NCBI RefSeq assembly: GCF_042433055.1
Contig: NZ_JBHLWB010000002.1
Span: 62,001 to 126,000 of the forward strand
DNA: 64,000 nt
Source: Gallibacterium trehalosifermentans
Lineage (GTDB): Bacteria; Pseudomonadota; Gammaproteobacteria; Enterobacterales; Pasteurellaceae
Reading direction: 5' to 3'
Shown: in pieces, positions 16,548 through 24,278 of the stretch
How positions within the stretch are numbered: the stretch's first letter is position 1
How the letters are laid out: the number at the start of each line of letters is the position of its first letter
The notes under the pieces: generated by a model
Database searches by the model: none
What the model saw: the letters and a program-made list of their open reading frames with translations, nothing else
What the model was told of the DNA's origin: nothing
Translations under genes and position numbers: made by a program

Positions 16548-16576
16548 TAGACGGAGTTATCAGTTTTTTCTTACAA
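16548..16576 (-). promoter_or_regulatory. Candidate ECF-sigma promoter of the copper-peptide operon
   Basis: Reading the minus strand, TTGTAA (16576-16571) and CGTCTA (16553-16548) are spaced by 17 bases. CGTC is a common -10 core of ECF sigma factors. The -35 lies in AAGTTGTAA, which recurs in inverted orientation at 16609-16617 just before the divergent sigma gene. A 7-bp inverted repeat AGATTAG/CTAATCT (16522-16541) lies further downstream in the leader. Confidence 0.4.
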
Positions 16577-16637
16577 CTTTTTTTAAAATTATTTAATTGA
16601 GCAAAATTAAGTTGTAATTATGTTGATGAGGAATGTG

Positions 16638-17216
16638 ATGGAATATAACGGGAAGACATTATTCTCTACTCAAGAACTTAATGAGCTTCATAATAAAATG
16701 CTAAAATTTGCCACCATACAATTAAAAGATGAACACCTTGCAGAAGATGCTGTACAAGAAGCTTTTTATATTGCTTTCAATAAGGTAGAACAGTTTGAGC
16801 AACGAGCGAGTTTTAAGACATGGTTATTCACAATTTTAAAAAATAAAGTCATCGATATATTAAGAGAACAACAACGTTATTTATTACATAGCGATCAACA
16901 AGCAAATGAGGACGTAATAGAAAATCGTTTTTTTGATCAAACAGAACATTGGGATATTCGATTTACACCAAAACCAATCATAAAAGCCCATTTATTAATT
17001 CATCAACAAGAATTTTGGACGATTCTTCAGTGCTGTTTAGAGCGCTTACCACAACAACAAGCAAGAGTTTTTATGATGCGTGAATTTATGGAGTTTAGTT
17101 CTGATGAAATCTGTTTTCATGAAGAAATTAGTACATCAAATTTGAATGTCTTGCTTTATCGTGCCAGATTGAAATTACAGGATTGCTTAGTTAAAAAAGG
17201 GGTGGAGAATCATTAA
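16638..17216 (+). CDS. ECF-type RNA polymerase sigma factor
   Basis: A 192-residue group 4 sigma factor. Region 2 spans about residues 17-75 with EDAVQEAFYIAFNKVEQF and FKTWLFTILKNKVIDILRE. Region 4 lies near the C-terminus with LPQQQARVFMMREFMEFSSDEIC and the recognition helix region NLNVLLYRARLKLQ. Upstream in-frame starts at 16620 and 16626 exist. The ATG at 16638 is chosen because GAGGA lies six bases before it. It diverges from the copper-peptide operon and is followed, with one base of overlap, by a tiny zinc-finger-like protein. Sigma/anti-sigma pairs of this layout commonly control DUF2282-DUF692 operons; copper as the inducer is inference. Confidence 0.9.
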   Translation: MEYNGKTLFSTQELNELHNKMLKFATIQLKDEHLAEDAVQEAFYIAFNKVEQFEQRASFKTWLFTILKNKVIDILREQQRYLLHSDQQANEDVIENRFFDQTEHWDIRFTPKPIIKAHLLIHQQEFWTILQCCLERLPQQQARVFMMREFMEFSSDEICFHEEISTSNLNVLLYRARLKLQDCLVKKGVENH

Positions 17217-17392
17217 TGTATAGCTGTAAACAAGCCAGTTTTTTACTCTCTCAAGCAAAGGAAAGAAAATTAAGGTTGAATGAAACACTTCAACTGAAGT
17301 TACATTTAGCATTTTGTTCTCATTGTCGTCAGTTTAAACTAAATTTAGAAACAATGAGTGAATTGTGTCAGGGGATTTCTAAACAAAAATAG
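17216..17392 (+). CDS. Small zf-HC2-like anti-sigma factor
   Basis: A 58-residue protein starting at the TAATG overlap with the sigma gene stop. It begins MYSCKQASFLLSQAKERKL and contains the H-x3-C-x2-C signature (His30, Cys34, Cys37 in LHLAFCSHC) of zinc-associated anti-sigma domains, plus Cys4. There is no membrane segment, so it is probably cytosolic and senses a thiol- or metal-related signal directly. It is short enough to be missed by length cut-offs. Translational coupling to the sigma factor supports the assignment; the sensing mechanism is inferred. Confidence 0.8.
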   Translation: MYSCKQASFLLSQAKERKLRLNETLQLKLHLAFCSHCRQFKLNLETMSELCQGISKQK

Positions 17393-17405
17393 AGATAATT
17401 AGAAG

Positions 17406-17444
17406 AAAAAGTGTAGAAGAATAAATCATTTTTCTACACTTTTT
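17406..17444. terminator. Bidirectional terminator between the anti-sigma gene and argH
   Basis: AAAAAGTGTAGAA (17406-17418) and TTCTACACTTTTT (17432-17444) form a perfect 13-bp stem with A and T tracts on the two sides. It can serve the convergent sigma/anti-sigma unit and the arg operon. Confidence 0.85.
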
Positions 17445-17461
17445 AATTCTTGCAAAAATTG

Positions 17462-18835
17462 CTATTTAATCAACTGCTTCGCTTCGGCAATCGCTTCTGC
17501 AACACGTTGTGGTGAAACACCGCCTTTTGCACAGCGTTTATTCAAGCAAGATTCTAATGACAAGATGGCATAAACATCTTCACTAATCACATCACTAAAG
17601 CGTTTAAACTCGTCAACACGTAACTCTTCTAACGCCTTAGATTTGCTAATTGCATAGACTACCGCTTCGCCAACAATATGGTGTGAATCACGGAATGGGA
17701 CACCTTTTGCGACTAAATAGTCTGCTAATTCAGTGGCATTGGAATAACCTTTAAGTGCCGCATTACGCGTTTTTTCGTGATGAACTTTAATATCTTCTAA
17801 GACTAAAGCTGCCATATCTAAACACGCGTGCCATGTATCTAACGCGTCAAAAATGCCTTCTTTATCCTCTTGCATATCTTTATTATAGGCGAGAGGTAAA
17901 CCTTTTACGGTAACTAACATGCCATTTAACGCACCAATCACACGTCCTGCTTTACCACGGATTAATTCACACGCATCAGGATTTTTCTTTTGTGGCATTA
18001 ATGAAGAACCTGATGTAACGCGATCAGATAACTCTAAGAAATTAGCCTCTCCGCTATTAAAGATAATTAAATCTTCTGCATAACGAGAGAGATGTACCAT
18101 ACTTAATGAAGCGGTAGCGAGCAATTCAATGATGTGATCACGATCAGAAACACTATCTAAACTATTACGTGTTGCACGAGTAAAGCCAAGGTCTTGGGCT
18201 AATTGTTCACGATCGACTGCGTAGGCTGTACCTGCTAATGCCCCAGAACCTAAAGGACAGGTATCTAAACGACGATACGCATCAGCTAAGCGAGAAAAAT
18301 CACGTTCTAACATTTCAAAATAAGCCATGCACCAATGTGCAAATGAAATGGGTTGAGCCCGTTGTAAATGGGTATAACCTGGCATTACGGTATGTTGGTT
18401 ATTTTCTGCGGTAAAAATAAGCTGACTTTGCAGATGGCGAATCGCTTGTTGTAATGAAGTGATTTCTTGTTTGCACCATAATTTAATATCTAAAGCAACT
18501 TGGTCATTACGGCTACGACCTGTGTGCAATTTTTTACCTAAATCGCCGACTTTCTCAATTAGTTTACTTTCAACCCAGCTATGAATATCTTCAGCATCAT
18601 CTTGTAAAATAATTTCTGGATTATTTGCCACTAACGCTTTTAACTCAAGTAATGCCGCTTCGACTTGCTTTTGCTCTGCTGCGGTAAAAACATTTACATT
18701 GACTAATGCTTTTGACCAACCGATTGAACCATCAATATCTTGTTGCGCTAAGCGATAATCAAAACGTAATGAATCATTAAAGCTTTTAAAACGTTGATCT
18801 GCCGCCTGAGTAAAACGACCGCCCCAAAGTGCCAT
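17462..18835 (-). CDS. argH: Argininosuccinate lyase
   Basis: Last step of arginine biosynthesis: argininosuccinate to arginine plus fumarate. 457 residues (E. coli 457). The fumarase/aspartase superfamily signature GSSLMPQKKNPD carries the catalytic serine loop. HTGRSRNDQ lies near residue 105 and MPGYTHLQRAQP near 155. It is the third gene of the argC-argB-argH unit. The 70-base gap after argB holds two small stem-loops, AGCCTT/AAGGCT across the argB stop and CCGCC/GGCGG at 18861-18877. These may tune expression or protect the message. argG is not in the window. Confidence 0.97.
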   Translation of the reverse strand: MALWGGRFTQAADQRFKSFNDSLRFDYRLAQQDIDGSIGWSKALVNVNVFTAAEQKQVEAALLELKALVANNPEIILQDDAEDIHSWVESKLIEKVGDLGKKLHTGRSRNDQVALDIKLWCKQEITSLQQAIRHLQSQLIFTAENNQHTVMPGYTHLQRAQPISFAHWCMAYFEMLERDFSRLADAYRRLDTCPLGSGALAGTAYAVDREQLAQDLGFTRATRNSLDSVSDRDHIIELLATASLSMVHLSRYAEDLIIFNSGEANFLELSDRVTSGSSLMPQKKNPDACELIRGKAGRVIGALNGMLVTVKGLPLAYNKDMQEDKEGIFDALDTWHACLDMAALVLEDIKVHHEKTRNAALKGYSNATELADYLVAKGVPFRDSHHIVGEAVVYAISKSKALEELRVDEFKRFSDVISEDVYAILSLESCLNKRCAKGGVSPQRVAEAIAEAKQLIK

Positions 18836-18860
18836 AATTACCTCAATATAAAAAATGAAA

Positions 18861-18877
18861 CCGCCACGAAATGGCGG
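18861..18877 (-). other. Stem-loop between argB and argH
   Basis: CCGCC (18861-18865) and GGCGG (18873-18877) enclose a seven-base loop. On the minus strand TTTCATTTTTT follows, so it resembles a weak terminator or attenuator within the arg operon. Confidence 0.45.
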
Positions 18878-18905
18878 AAGTTAATTTAAACCAAAGCCTT
18901 ATTAA

Positions 18906-19682
18906 TTAAGGCTGAATTCTTGTACCTATACATTGACCAGCAAATAAATCAGCCAGTTTTTCTGGTTTCTGCCAATTTGCGATCTCTACTGGTTGATTTA
19001 ATGCTTGTGCAGCAACTAATGCTGCTTTGACTTTGACAATCATACCATCTGTAATAACTTGATCATCTATTAATTGTTGAATTTGTGATGAATTTAACGC
19101 TGGAATTAGATTTTTTTGTTTATCTAAGACACCATCAACATCAGACAACATCACTAATTCACCTTGCAATAGTGTGGCAATCGCCGTTGCTGCTTGATCA
19201 GCATTCACATTCATTAATTGTCCTTGTGCATCAATCGCAATCGAACTGATAATTGGTAAAAATCCGCTTTGCAATAAACTGGTTAATAATGCTTGTTGTG
19301 CTGGTGCGACGTTTGCGACATGACCTAACTCAGGGTCGAGCTGCGTTGCTACAGTTAAATTGCCATCGCCTAAACTGATACCAACGGCATTTAATCCTGC
19401 TGTTTTTGCGGTTGCCACTAATTTTTTATTTGCAATTCCTGCTAATGCTCCTGTAATAATTTCTACCTGATCAGGTGGCGTGATGCGTAATCCTTGCTTT
19501 TTGCGGACAGGTAATTGCAAACGTTGCATTAATTCATCAACAATGCAGCCCCCACCGTGCACAATGACAATATCTCGTTGTTGTGTTTGTTTAAATTGCG
19601 CTAAGGTAGAAAGTAAGTTTTCCATTGCTTGCGGTGTATCTAATAACGCACCGCCCACTTTAATAATTAATGGTTTCATCAT
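18906..19682 (-). CDS. argB: Acetylglutamate kinase
   Basis: Phosphorylates N-acetylglutamate with ATP, the second step of the acetylated arginine pathway. 258 residues, the size of the E. coli enzyme. Amino-acid-kinase motifs: IIKVGGALLD at the N-terminus (Lys for phosphoryl transfer), HGGG near residue 43, LSDVDGVLD near 180 and DGMIVKVKAA near 209. The start codon shares one base with the argC stop (TAATG), so the two are co-translated. Confidence 0.97.
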   Translation of the reverse strand: MMKPLIIKVGGALLDTPQAMENLLSTLAQFKQTQQRDIVIVHGGGCIVDELMQRLQLPVRKKQGLRITPPDQVEIITGALAGIANKKLVATAKTAGLNAVGISLGDGNLTVATQLDPELGHVANVAPAQQALLTSLLQSGFLPIISSIAIDAQGQLMNVNADQAATAIATLLQGELVMLSDVDGVLDKQKNLIPALNSSQIQQLIDDQVITDGMIVKVKAALVAAQALNQPVEIANWQKPEKLADLFAGQCIGTRIQP

Positions 19683-20689
19683 TAAATTAATCCTAAAACT
19701 GGGTCAAAGCCATAGCGAATATTAGCACATTGTACCGCTTGTGCCGCAGCCCCTTTTAACAAGTTATCTTCTGCTCCAACGATAATAATGTGTTGATCTT
19801 GTACCGCAAACGCAATATCGCAATATGGGGTAAACTCCACTGCTTTAATGCTTGGGAAACCTTGTTCATACAATCTAACTAAAGGTTTATCTTGATAGGC
19901 TTGTACAAAGGCAGATTGAACTTGTTCTACTGTTACGTCTGCTTTCAATTTTGCGGTAATCGTTGCTAAAATTCCACGTTTGAAATTGCCTAAATGTGGG
20001 GTAAAAATGATCTCTCGCCCAAGATGAGTGGCAATTTCTGGTTGGTGGCGGTGGTTAAATACGCCATAAGGATTTAAACTCACTTCACAGAAACTGGAGG
20101 TTAAACTTGCTTTACGTCCTGCACCACTCACTCCACTGACCGCATTAATCACTGGGAGTTGTTCTTCATCTAATAAATCATTGATAATTAATGGTTTTAG
20201 ACAAAGTTGTGAAACGGTTGGATAACAACCAGCCACCGCGATTAAATCTGATTGTTTGATTTGGGCTTCATTCCATTCAGCTAAGCCATAAACCGCTTTG
20301 GCTAATAAATCAGGGTATTGATGCGCAAAGCCATAATATTTCGTATAAAACTCGGCTTGGTCAACACGATAGGCGCCAGAAAGATCGAACACTTTGCATT
20401 GATTTGCTAAGAAAATTGGCGCAAGTTGATGACTTACCTCGTGTGCAGTAGCTAGAAAGACACAATCAGCCGTTTTAGCTAATGAGTGTAGATCGTCTGG
20501 TAGGGCTTGCAGAGAGAGGTCAACCAGATGTTTTAGTTGTGGATAAATCTCAGAAATAGGTTTATCTTTATCCAGACTATTTGCCGAAACATATAGCCCA
20601 CAGAGTTCAAAATTAGGGTGTTTGGTAAGAATTTTTGCGAGTTCTGCACCTGTGTAGCCACTCGCACCGATGATGAGTGTTTTTAGCAT
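19682..20689 (-). CDS. argC: N-acetyl-gamma-glutamyl-phosphate reductase
   Basis: NADPH-dependent reduction of N-acetylglutamyl phosphate to the semialdehyde, third step of arginine synthesis. 335 residues, usual length. It has an N-terminal Rossmann motif IIGASGYTGAELAK and the active-site VAGCYPTVSQL with the catalytic Cys near residue 154. SGVSGAGRKAS and HRHQPEI follow. First gene of argCBH; two ArgR boxes lie in the 80-base gap to divergent argE. One exact ACCGCTTGT, the core of an Apl-type DNA uptake sequence, lies in it at 19734-19742. Confidence 0.97.
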   Translation of the reverse strand: MLKTLIIGASGYTGAELAKILTKHPNFELCGLYVSANSLDKDKPISEIYPQLKHLVDLSLQALPDDLHSLAKTADCVFLATAHEVSHQLAPIFLANQCKVFDLSGAYRVDQAEFYTKYYGFAHQYPDLLAKAVYGLAEWNEAQIKQSDLIAVAGCYPTVSQLCLKPLIINDLLDEEQLPVINAVSGVSGAGRKASLTSSFCEVSLNPYGVFNHRHQPEIATHLGREIIFTPHLGNFKRGILATITAKLKADVTVEQVQSAFVQAYQDKPLVRLYEQGFPSIKAVEFTPYCDIAFAVQDQHIIIVGAEDNLLKGAAAQAVQCANIRYGFDPVLGLI

Positions 20690-20704
20690 AATAGATAAAA
20701 ATAG

Positions 20705-20739
20705 TGATTAATTATGCTAATATTTTGCATAATTATTTT
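20705..20739. promoter_or_regulatory. Pair of ArgR operator boxes between argC and argE
   Basis: TGATTAATTATGCT (20705-20718) and TGCATAATTATTTT (20726-20739) each match the ARG-box core TGAATWWWWATTCA at 11 of 14 positions. Their centres are exactly 21 bp apart, the known spacing for the ArgR hexamer. The pair sits in the 80-base divergent promoter region, as in E. coli, and predicts arginine repression of both units. Confidence 0.8.
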
Positions 20740-20769
20740 GTTTGAATCAATGTTTATTTTGAGGTACTT

Positions 20770-21918
20770 ATGGCAAATCTTCCAGATTTTCTCGCTTTAT
20801 ACTCACAACTTATCGAAATCCCAACCATTAGTAGTACAGATAATCCTCAATTAGATCATAGCAATAAGCCTTTAATCGAAAAATTAGCTAACTGGCTAAC
20901 AGATCTAGGATTTAAAGTGGATATTTTGCCAGTCAAAGATACACGTAATAAATATAATCTACTTGCTACTTATGGTGAGGGAGAGGGCGGTTTATTGTTA
21001 GCAGGACATACTGATACCGTCCCTTTTGATGCAGGTCGTTGGCAATTTGATCCCTTTAAATTAACTGAAAAAGAGGGGCGTTTTTATGGCTTAGGTTCCG
21101 CCGATATGAAAGGTTTCTTTGCTTTTATTGTGGATACCTTGCGTACTATGGATTTAACTAAATTACAAAAACCATTACGGATTTTAGCCACAGCTGATGA
21201 AGAAACGACTATGTTAGGAGCAAGAACTTTCGCACAACATGCCGAGATTCGCCCTGATTGTGCCATTATTGGCGAGCCAACTTCGCTGCAACCAGTGCGA
21301 GCGCATAAGGGACATTTTAGTGATTCCGTTACCGTTATTGGACGTTCTGGTCATTCAAGTGATCCTGATAAGGGGATTAATGCGATTGAAATTATGCATC
21401 AAGCTACTGGTCATTTAATGCAGTTACGCAATGAATTAAAAGAAAAATTCCATAATGATTTTTTTGCTGTTCCTTATCCAACAATGAACTTTGGTTCAAT
21501 TCATGGTGGTGATGCAGTAAATCGAATTTGTGGTTGTTGTGAGTTGCAATTTGATATCCGTCCGTTACCGAATATGGGACTAGAATCGTTAGATGAAATG
21601 ATTCAAGAAAAACTGCAACCACTCTTTGAACAATATGGTGATCTCATTCAAGTGAAACCCCTTCACGATGGTATTCCAGGCTATGAGTGTTCTCATAAAG
21701 CAGAAATTGTTGCAGTGGTAGAAAAGTTATTAGGCAAACCTTGTATTTCAGCAAATTACTGCACAGAGGCACCGTTTATCCAACAGCTGTGTCCTACATT
21801 GGTGTTAGGTCCAGGTTCTATTGAACAAGCGCATCAACCTGATGAGTTTTTATCTGCTGAATTTATTCAACCAACACGTGATTTATTGAAAAAATTAATC
21901 CAGCATTTTTGCGTATAA
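20770..21918 (+). CDS. argE: Acetylornithine deacetylase
   Basis: Dimetal M20-family hydrolase that releases ornithine from N-acetylornithine. 382 residues (E. coli 383). Metal-site motifs: AGHTDTVPFD (His near 80), SADMKGFF (bridging Asp near 112), ADEETTMLGA (catalytic Glu and ligand Glu near 144-145), and a late ligand region with CTEAPF. The dimerisation domain lies between. GAGG lies before the ATG. It is divergent from argCBH across the ArgR boxes. Presence of ArgE indicates the linear (non-cyclic) pathway. Confidence 0.96.
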   Translation: MANLPDFLALYSQLIEIPTISSTDNPQLDHSNKPLIEKLANWLTDLGFKVDILPVKDTRNKYNLLATYGEGEGGLLLAGHTDTVPFDAGRWQFDPFKLTEKEGRFYGLGSADMKGFFAFIVDTLRTMDLTKLQKPLRILATADEETTMLGARTFAQHAEIRPDCAIIGEPTSLQPVRAHKGHFSDSVTVIGRSGHSSDPDKGINAIEIMHQATGHLMQLRNELKEKFHNDFFAVPYPTMNFGSIHGGDAVNRICGCCELQFDIRPLPNMGLESLDEMIQEKLQPLFEQYGDLIQVKPLHDGIPGYECSHKAEIVAVVEKLLGKPCISANYCTEAPFIQQLCPTLVLGPGSIEQAHQPDEFLSAEFIQPTRDLLKKLIQHFCV

Positions 21919-22029
21919 TTTCTCCATTTACTTAGAGGGTAAAGATAAAATTACTGTCTGAGTAGTTGCTAATAATGTGAAGAAGTAGAAAAATATGACG
22001 TTTTTATTTATTACACCATTTAAAAAATT

Positions 22030-22512
22030 ATGTTAGATATTGTCCTTTATGAGCCTGAAATCCCACAAAATACAGGGAATATTATCCGCCTTTGTGCTAA
22101 TTGCGGTTTCCGTTTACATTTAATTCACCCTCTTGGCTTCCAATGGGAGGATAAAAAATTACGTCGCTCTGGCTTGGATTACCACGAATTTACCGCAATT
22201 AAACATCACCAAAACTATGCTGAGTTTTTGGCGACAGAAAAACCAAAACGATTATTTGCGTTGACGACGAAAGGCGGTCCAGCACATAGTCAAGTACAGT
22301 TTCAGCTTGGTGATTATTTGATGTTTGGACCAGAAACGAGAGGTATTCCAATGGATATCTTAAACACCATGCCGATTGAGCAAAAAATTCGGATTCCAAT
22401 GTGTGAGAATAGTCGCAGTATGAATCTCTCCAACTCAGTGGCGGTAACCGTTTATGAAGCTTGGCGGCAATTCGGTTATCAAGGGGCAATTAATCTTTAT
22501 CAGGAGATCTAA
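22030..22512 (+). CDS. trmL: tRNA (cytidine/uridine-34-2'-O)-methyltransferase TrmL
   Basis: SPOUT-class methyltransferase modifying the wobble ribose of tRNA-Leu isoacceptors. 160 residues (E. coli 157). It opens MLDIVLYEPEIPQNTGNIIRLCAN and has FGPETRGIP and RIPMCENSRSMNLSNSVAV, which form the SAM-binding knot. Cytoplasmic dimer by family knowledge. The stop shares a base with the argO start (TAATG). Confidence 0.95.
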   Translation: MLDIVLYEPEIPQNTGNIIRLCANCGFRLHLIHPLGFQWEDKKLRRSGLDYHEFTAIKHHQNYAEFLATEKPKRLFALTTKGGPAHSQVQFQLGDYLMFGPETRGIPMDILNTMPIEQKIRIPMCENSRSMNLSNSVAVTVYEAWRQFGYQGAINLYQEI

Positions 22513-23138
22513 TGAACGCGTTTTTACATGGCATTTTTGTAACAGGTAGTTTGATTGTAGCGATTGGCGCACAAAATGCGTTTGTGTTAAAACAAGGCTT
22601 ATTAAGGCAACACGTTTTTGCTGTTGCACTGATCTGTTTTTTATGTGATGTAGTGTTATTTTGTCTGGGGGTTTTAGGCTTAGGGTCATTTATTAGCCAT
22701 AACCAGACTGCTGCCGTTTCGCTCGCTTTTGTTGGAGCAGGTTTTTTATCCATTTATGGTTTGCGTGCATGGCGAAGCGCTTATCGAGGGAATGCGAGTT
22801 TACAGCTTGATTCAGGCGACAATACCACCTCTTTAACTAAAACCATTTTACTGACATTAAGTGTAACCTTACTTAATCCACACGTTTACCTTGATACAGT
22901 TGTGATTATTGGTGGTATTGCAGGTACGTTAGCTTGGCAAGAAAAAATCGCTTTTTTAATTGGTGGATTTTGTGTTTCTGCGACGTGGTTTTTCAGTTTA
23001 GCTTATGGGACTCGTTTTCTTATTCCATTATTTAAGCAGCCTGTTACTTGGCGTGTATTAGATTTTATGATTGGAGCGATTATGTTAATGATTGCTTGGG
23101 GATTATTCCAATATGGAATGGAGCTATTGGCTAGCTAA
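22512..23138 (+). CDS. argO: LysE-family arginine exporter ArgO
   Basis: Inner-membrane amino-acid exporter of the LysE superfamily. 208 residues with about six hydrophobic segments. The family hallmark near the N-terminus, IVAIGAQNAFVLKQGLLRQH, is present, and LTLSVTLLNPHVYLDTVV lies in the middle with the conserved NP-x-x-Y-D. Arginine specificity is inferred from resemblance to E. coli ArgO (211 residues) and from nearby arg genes. One-base overlap with trmL suggests co-translation. In enterobacteria argO is controlled by ArgP; no binding site was identified here. Confidence 0.85.
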   Translation: MNAFLHGIFVTGSLIVAIGAQNAFVLKQGLLRQHVFAVALICFLCDVVLFCLGVLGLGSFISHNQTAAVSLAFVGAGFLSIYGLRAWRSAYRGNASLQLDSGDNTTSLTKTILLTLSVTLLNPHVYLDTVVIIGGIAGTLAWQEKIAFLIGGFCVSATWFFSLAYGTRFLIPLFKQPVTWRVLDFMIGAIMLMIAWGLFQYGMELLAS

Positions 23139-23214
23139 TTCTCGACAATTTGCAACAAATAGGGCTATAATCGCATGGTTTTTTACTTAATTTTTTTATT
23201 AGAAGGAATAGACA

Positions 23215-23742
23215 ATGGGTTTAAAAAACGTACCTGCTGGAAAAGAATTACCAGATGATATTTATGTTGTAATTGAAATTCCAGCAAATTCAGATCCAAT
23301 TAAATATGAAGTTGATAAAGAAACAGGTGCATTATTTGTTGACCGTTTTATGGCAACGGCAATGTTCTACCCAGCAAACTATGGTTACATCAATAATACA
23401 CTCTCTTTAGATGGCGACCCAGTAGATGTATTAGTGCCAACGCCATATCCATTACAACCAGGCTCTGTGATTCGTTGCCGTCCAGTTGGTGTTTTAAAAA
23501 TGACTGATGAATCTGGTCAAGATGCAAAAGTGATTGCGGTGCCACACAGCAAATTAACAAAAGAATATGATCACATCAAAGATGTGAACGATATTCCAGC
23601 ATTATTAAAAGCACAAATCCAACACTTCTTTGAAAGCTATAAAGCATTAGAAGCAGGTAAATGGGTGAAAGTTGATGGTTGGGAAGACGCTGTGGCTGCG
23701 CGTGAAGAAATCCTAACTTCATTTGAGCGTGCGAAAAAATAA
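23215..23742 (+). CDS. ppa: Inorganic pyrophosphatase
   Basis: Soluble family I Mg2+ pyrophosphatase, 175 residues (E. coli 176). The active-site Asp cluster DGDPVDVLV lies near residues 66-74. YEVDKETGALFVDRF and FYPANYGYI precede it, and KDVNDIP and a FFESYKALE helix follow. AGAAGGA lies before the ATG. Single-gene unit with its own terminator. Hydrolyses pyrophosphate from biosynthesis and polymerisation. Confidence 0.97.
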   Translation: MGLKNVPAGKELPDDIYVVIEIPANSDPIKYEVDKETGALFVDRFMATAMFYPANYGYINNTLSLDGDPVDVLVPTPYPLQPGSVIRCRPVGVLKMTDESGQDAKVIAVPHSKLTKEYDHIKDVNDIPALLKAQIQHFFESYKALEAGKWVKVDGWEDAVAAREEILTSFERAKK

Positions 23743-23758
23743 TTCATTTTTAACCTAT

Positions 23759-23797
23759 AAAAAACCGTTATACCTTACGATATAACGGTTTTTTGTT
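23759..23797. terminator. Bidirectional terminator between ppa and the AhpD-like gene
   Basis: AACCGTTATA (23763-23772) and TATAACGGTT (23781-23790) pair perfectly around an eight-base loop, with an A run before and a T run after. It serves the two convergent genes. Confidence 0.88.
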
Positions 23798-23819
23798 TTT
23801 AGACACTTACAAAAAAGCA

Positions 23820-24158
23820 TTATTCCGTTTTCAAAGTATCATACGCATCTAATACTCGTGCTGAATATACCATTGCAGCTCCCGCATTCATGGCTACGGC
23901 AACCCCTAACGCAGCAGCAATTTCTTCTTGGCTACAACCTGCTTTGATCGCTGCATCAGTATGCACATCAATACAGCCATCACAACGAGTAGTAACTGCA
24001 CAAGCTAAAGCAATGAGTTCTCTCGTTTTTGTATCTAATACACTCGCTTCGCCTGCTTTACTTAAAGTTTGATAACCTTTCATCGTATCTGGGGAAAGTT
24101 TGTTGAAGATACCTAAACGGCTCATTAATTGCGTGCGATATTTTTTCCAATCTAACAT
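23820..24158 (-). CDS. Carboxymuconolactone decarboxylase/AhpD-like protein
   Basis: A 112-residue all-helical protein of the CMD superfamily. The redox-active signature C-x2-C-x3-H is present (Cys59, Cys62, His66 in RCDGCIDVH), which in AhpD-type proteins supports peroxidase or disulfide-relay activity. The following helix EEIAAALGVAVAMNAGAAMVYSARVLDAY is family-typical. An AGGAGAAAA stretch precedes the ATG. It diverges from an AraC regulator across a 120-base gap, and such pairs are usually regulator and target. The physiological substrate is unknown; true muconolactone decarboxylation is unlikely given the CxxC motif. Confidence 0.85.
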   Translation of the reverse strand: MLDWKKYRTQLMSRLGIFNKLSPDTMKGYQTLSKAGEASVLDTKTRELIALACAVTTRCDGCIDVHTDAAIKAGCSQEEIAAALGVAVAMNAGAAMVYSARVLDAYDTLKTE

Positions 24159-24278
24159 AAGTTTTTCTCCTAATTCATTGTTATCTTGATTTAACGCAGG
24201 CTATTTTGTACCTTATAAATAAGACTTTATAGTGGTTAATGAAGCAAAAAGCTACGTTATCATCTCAATTTATAGATT

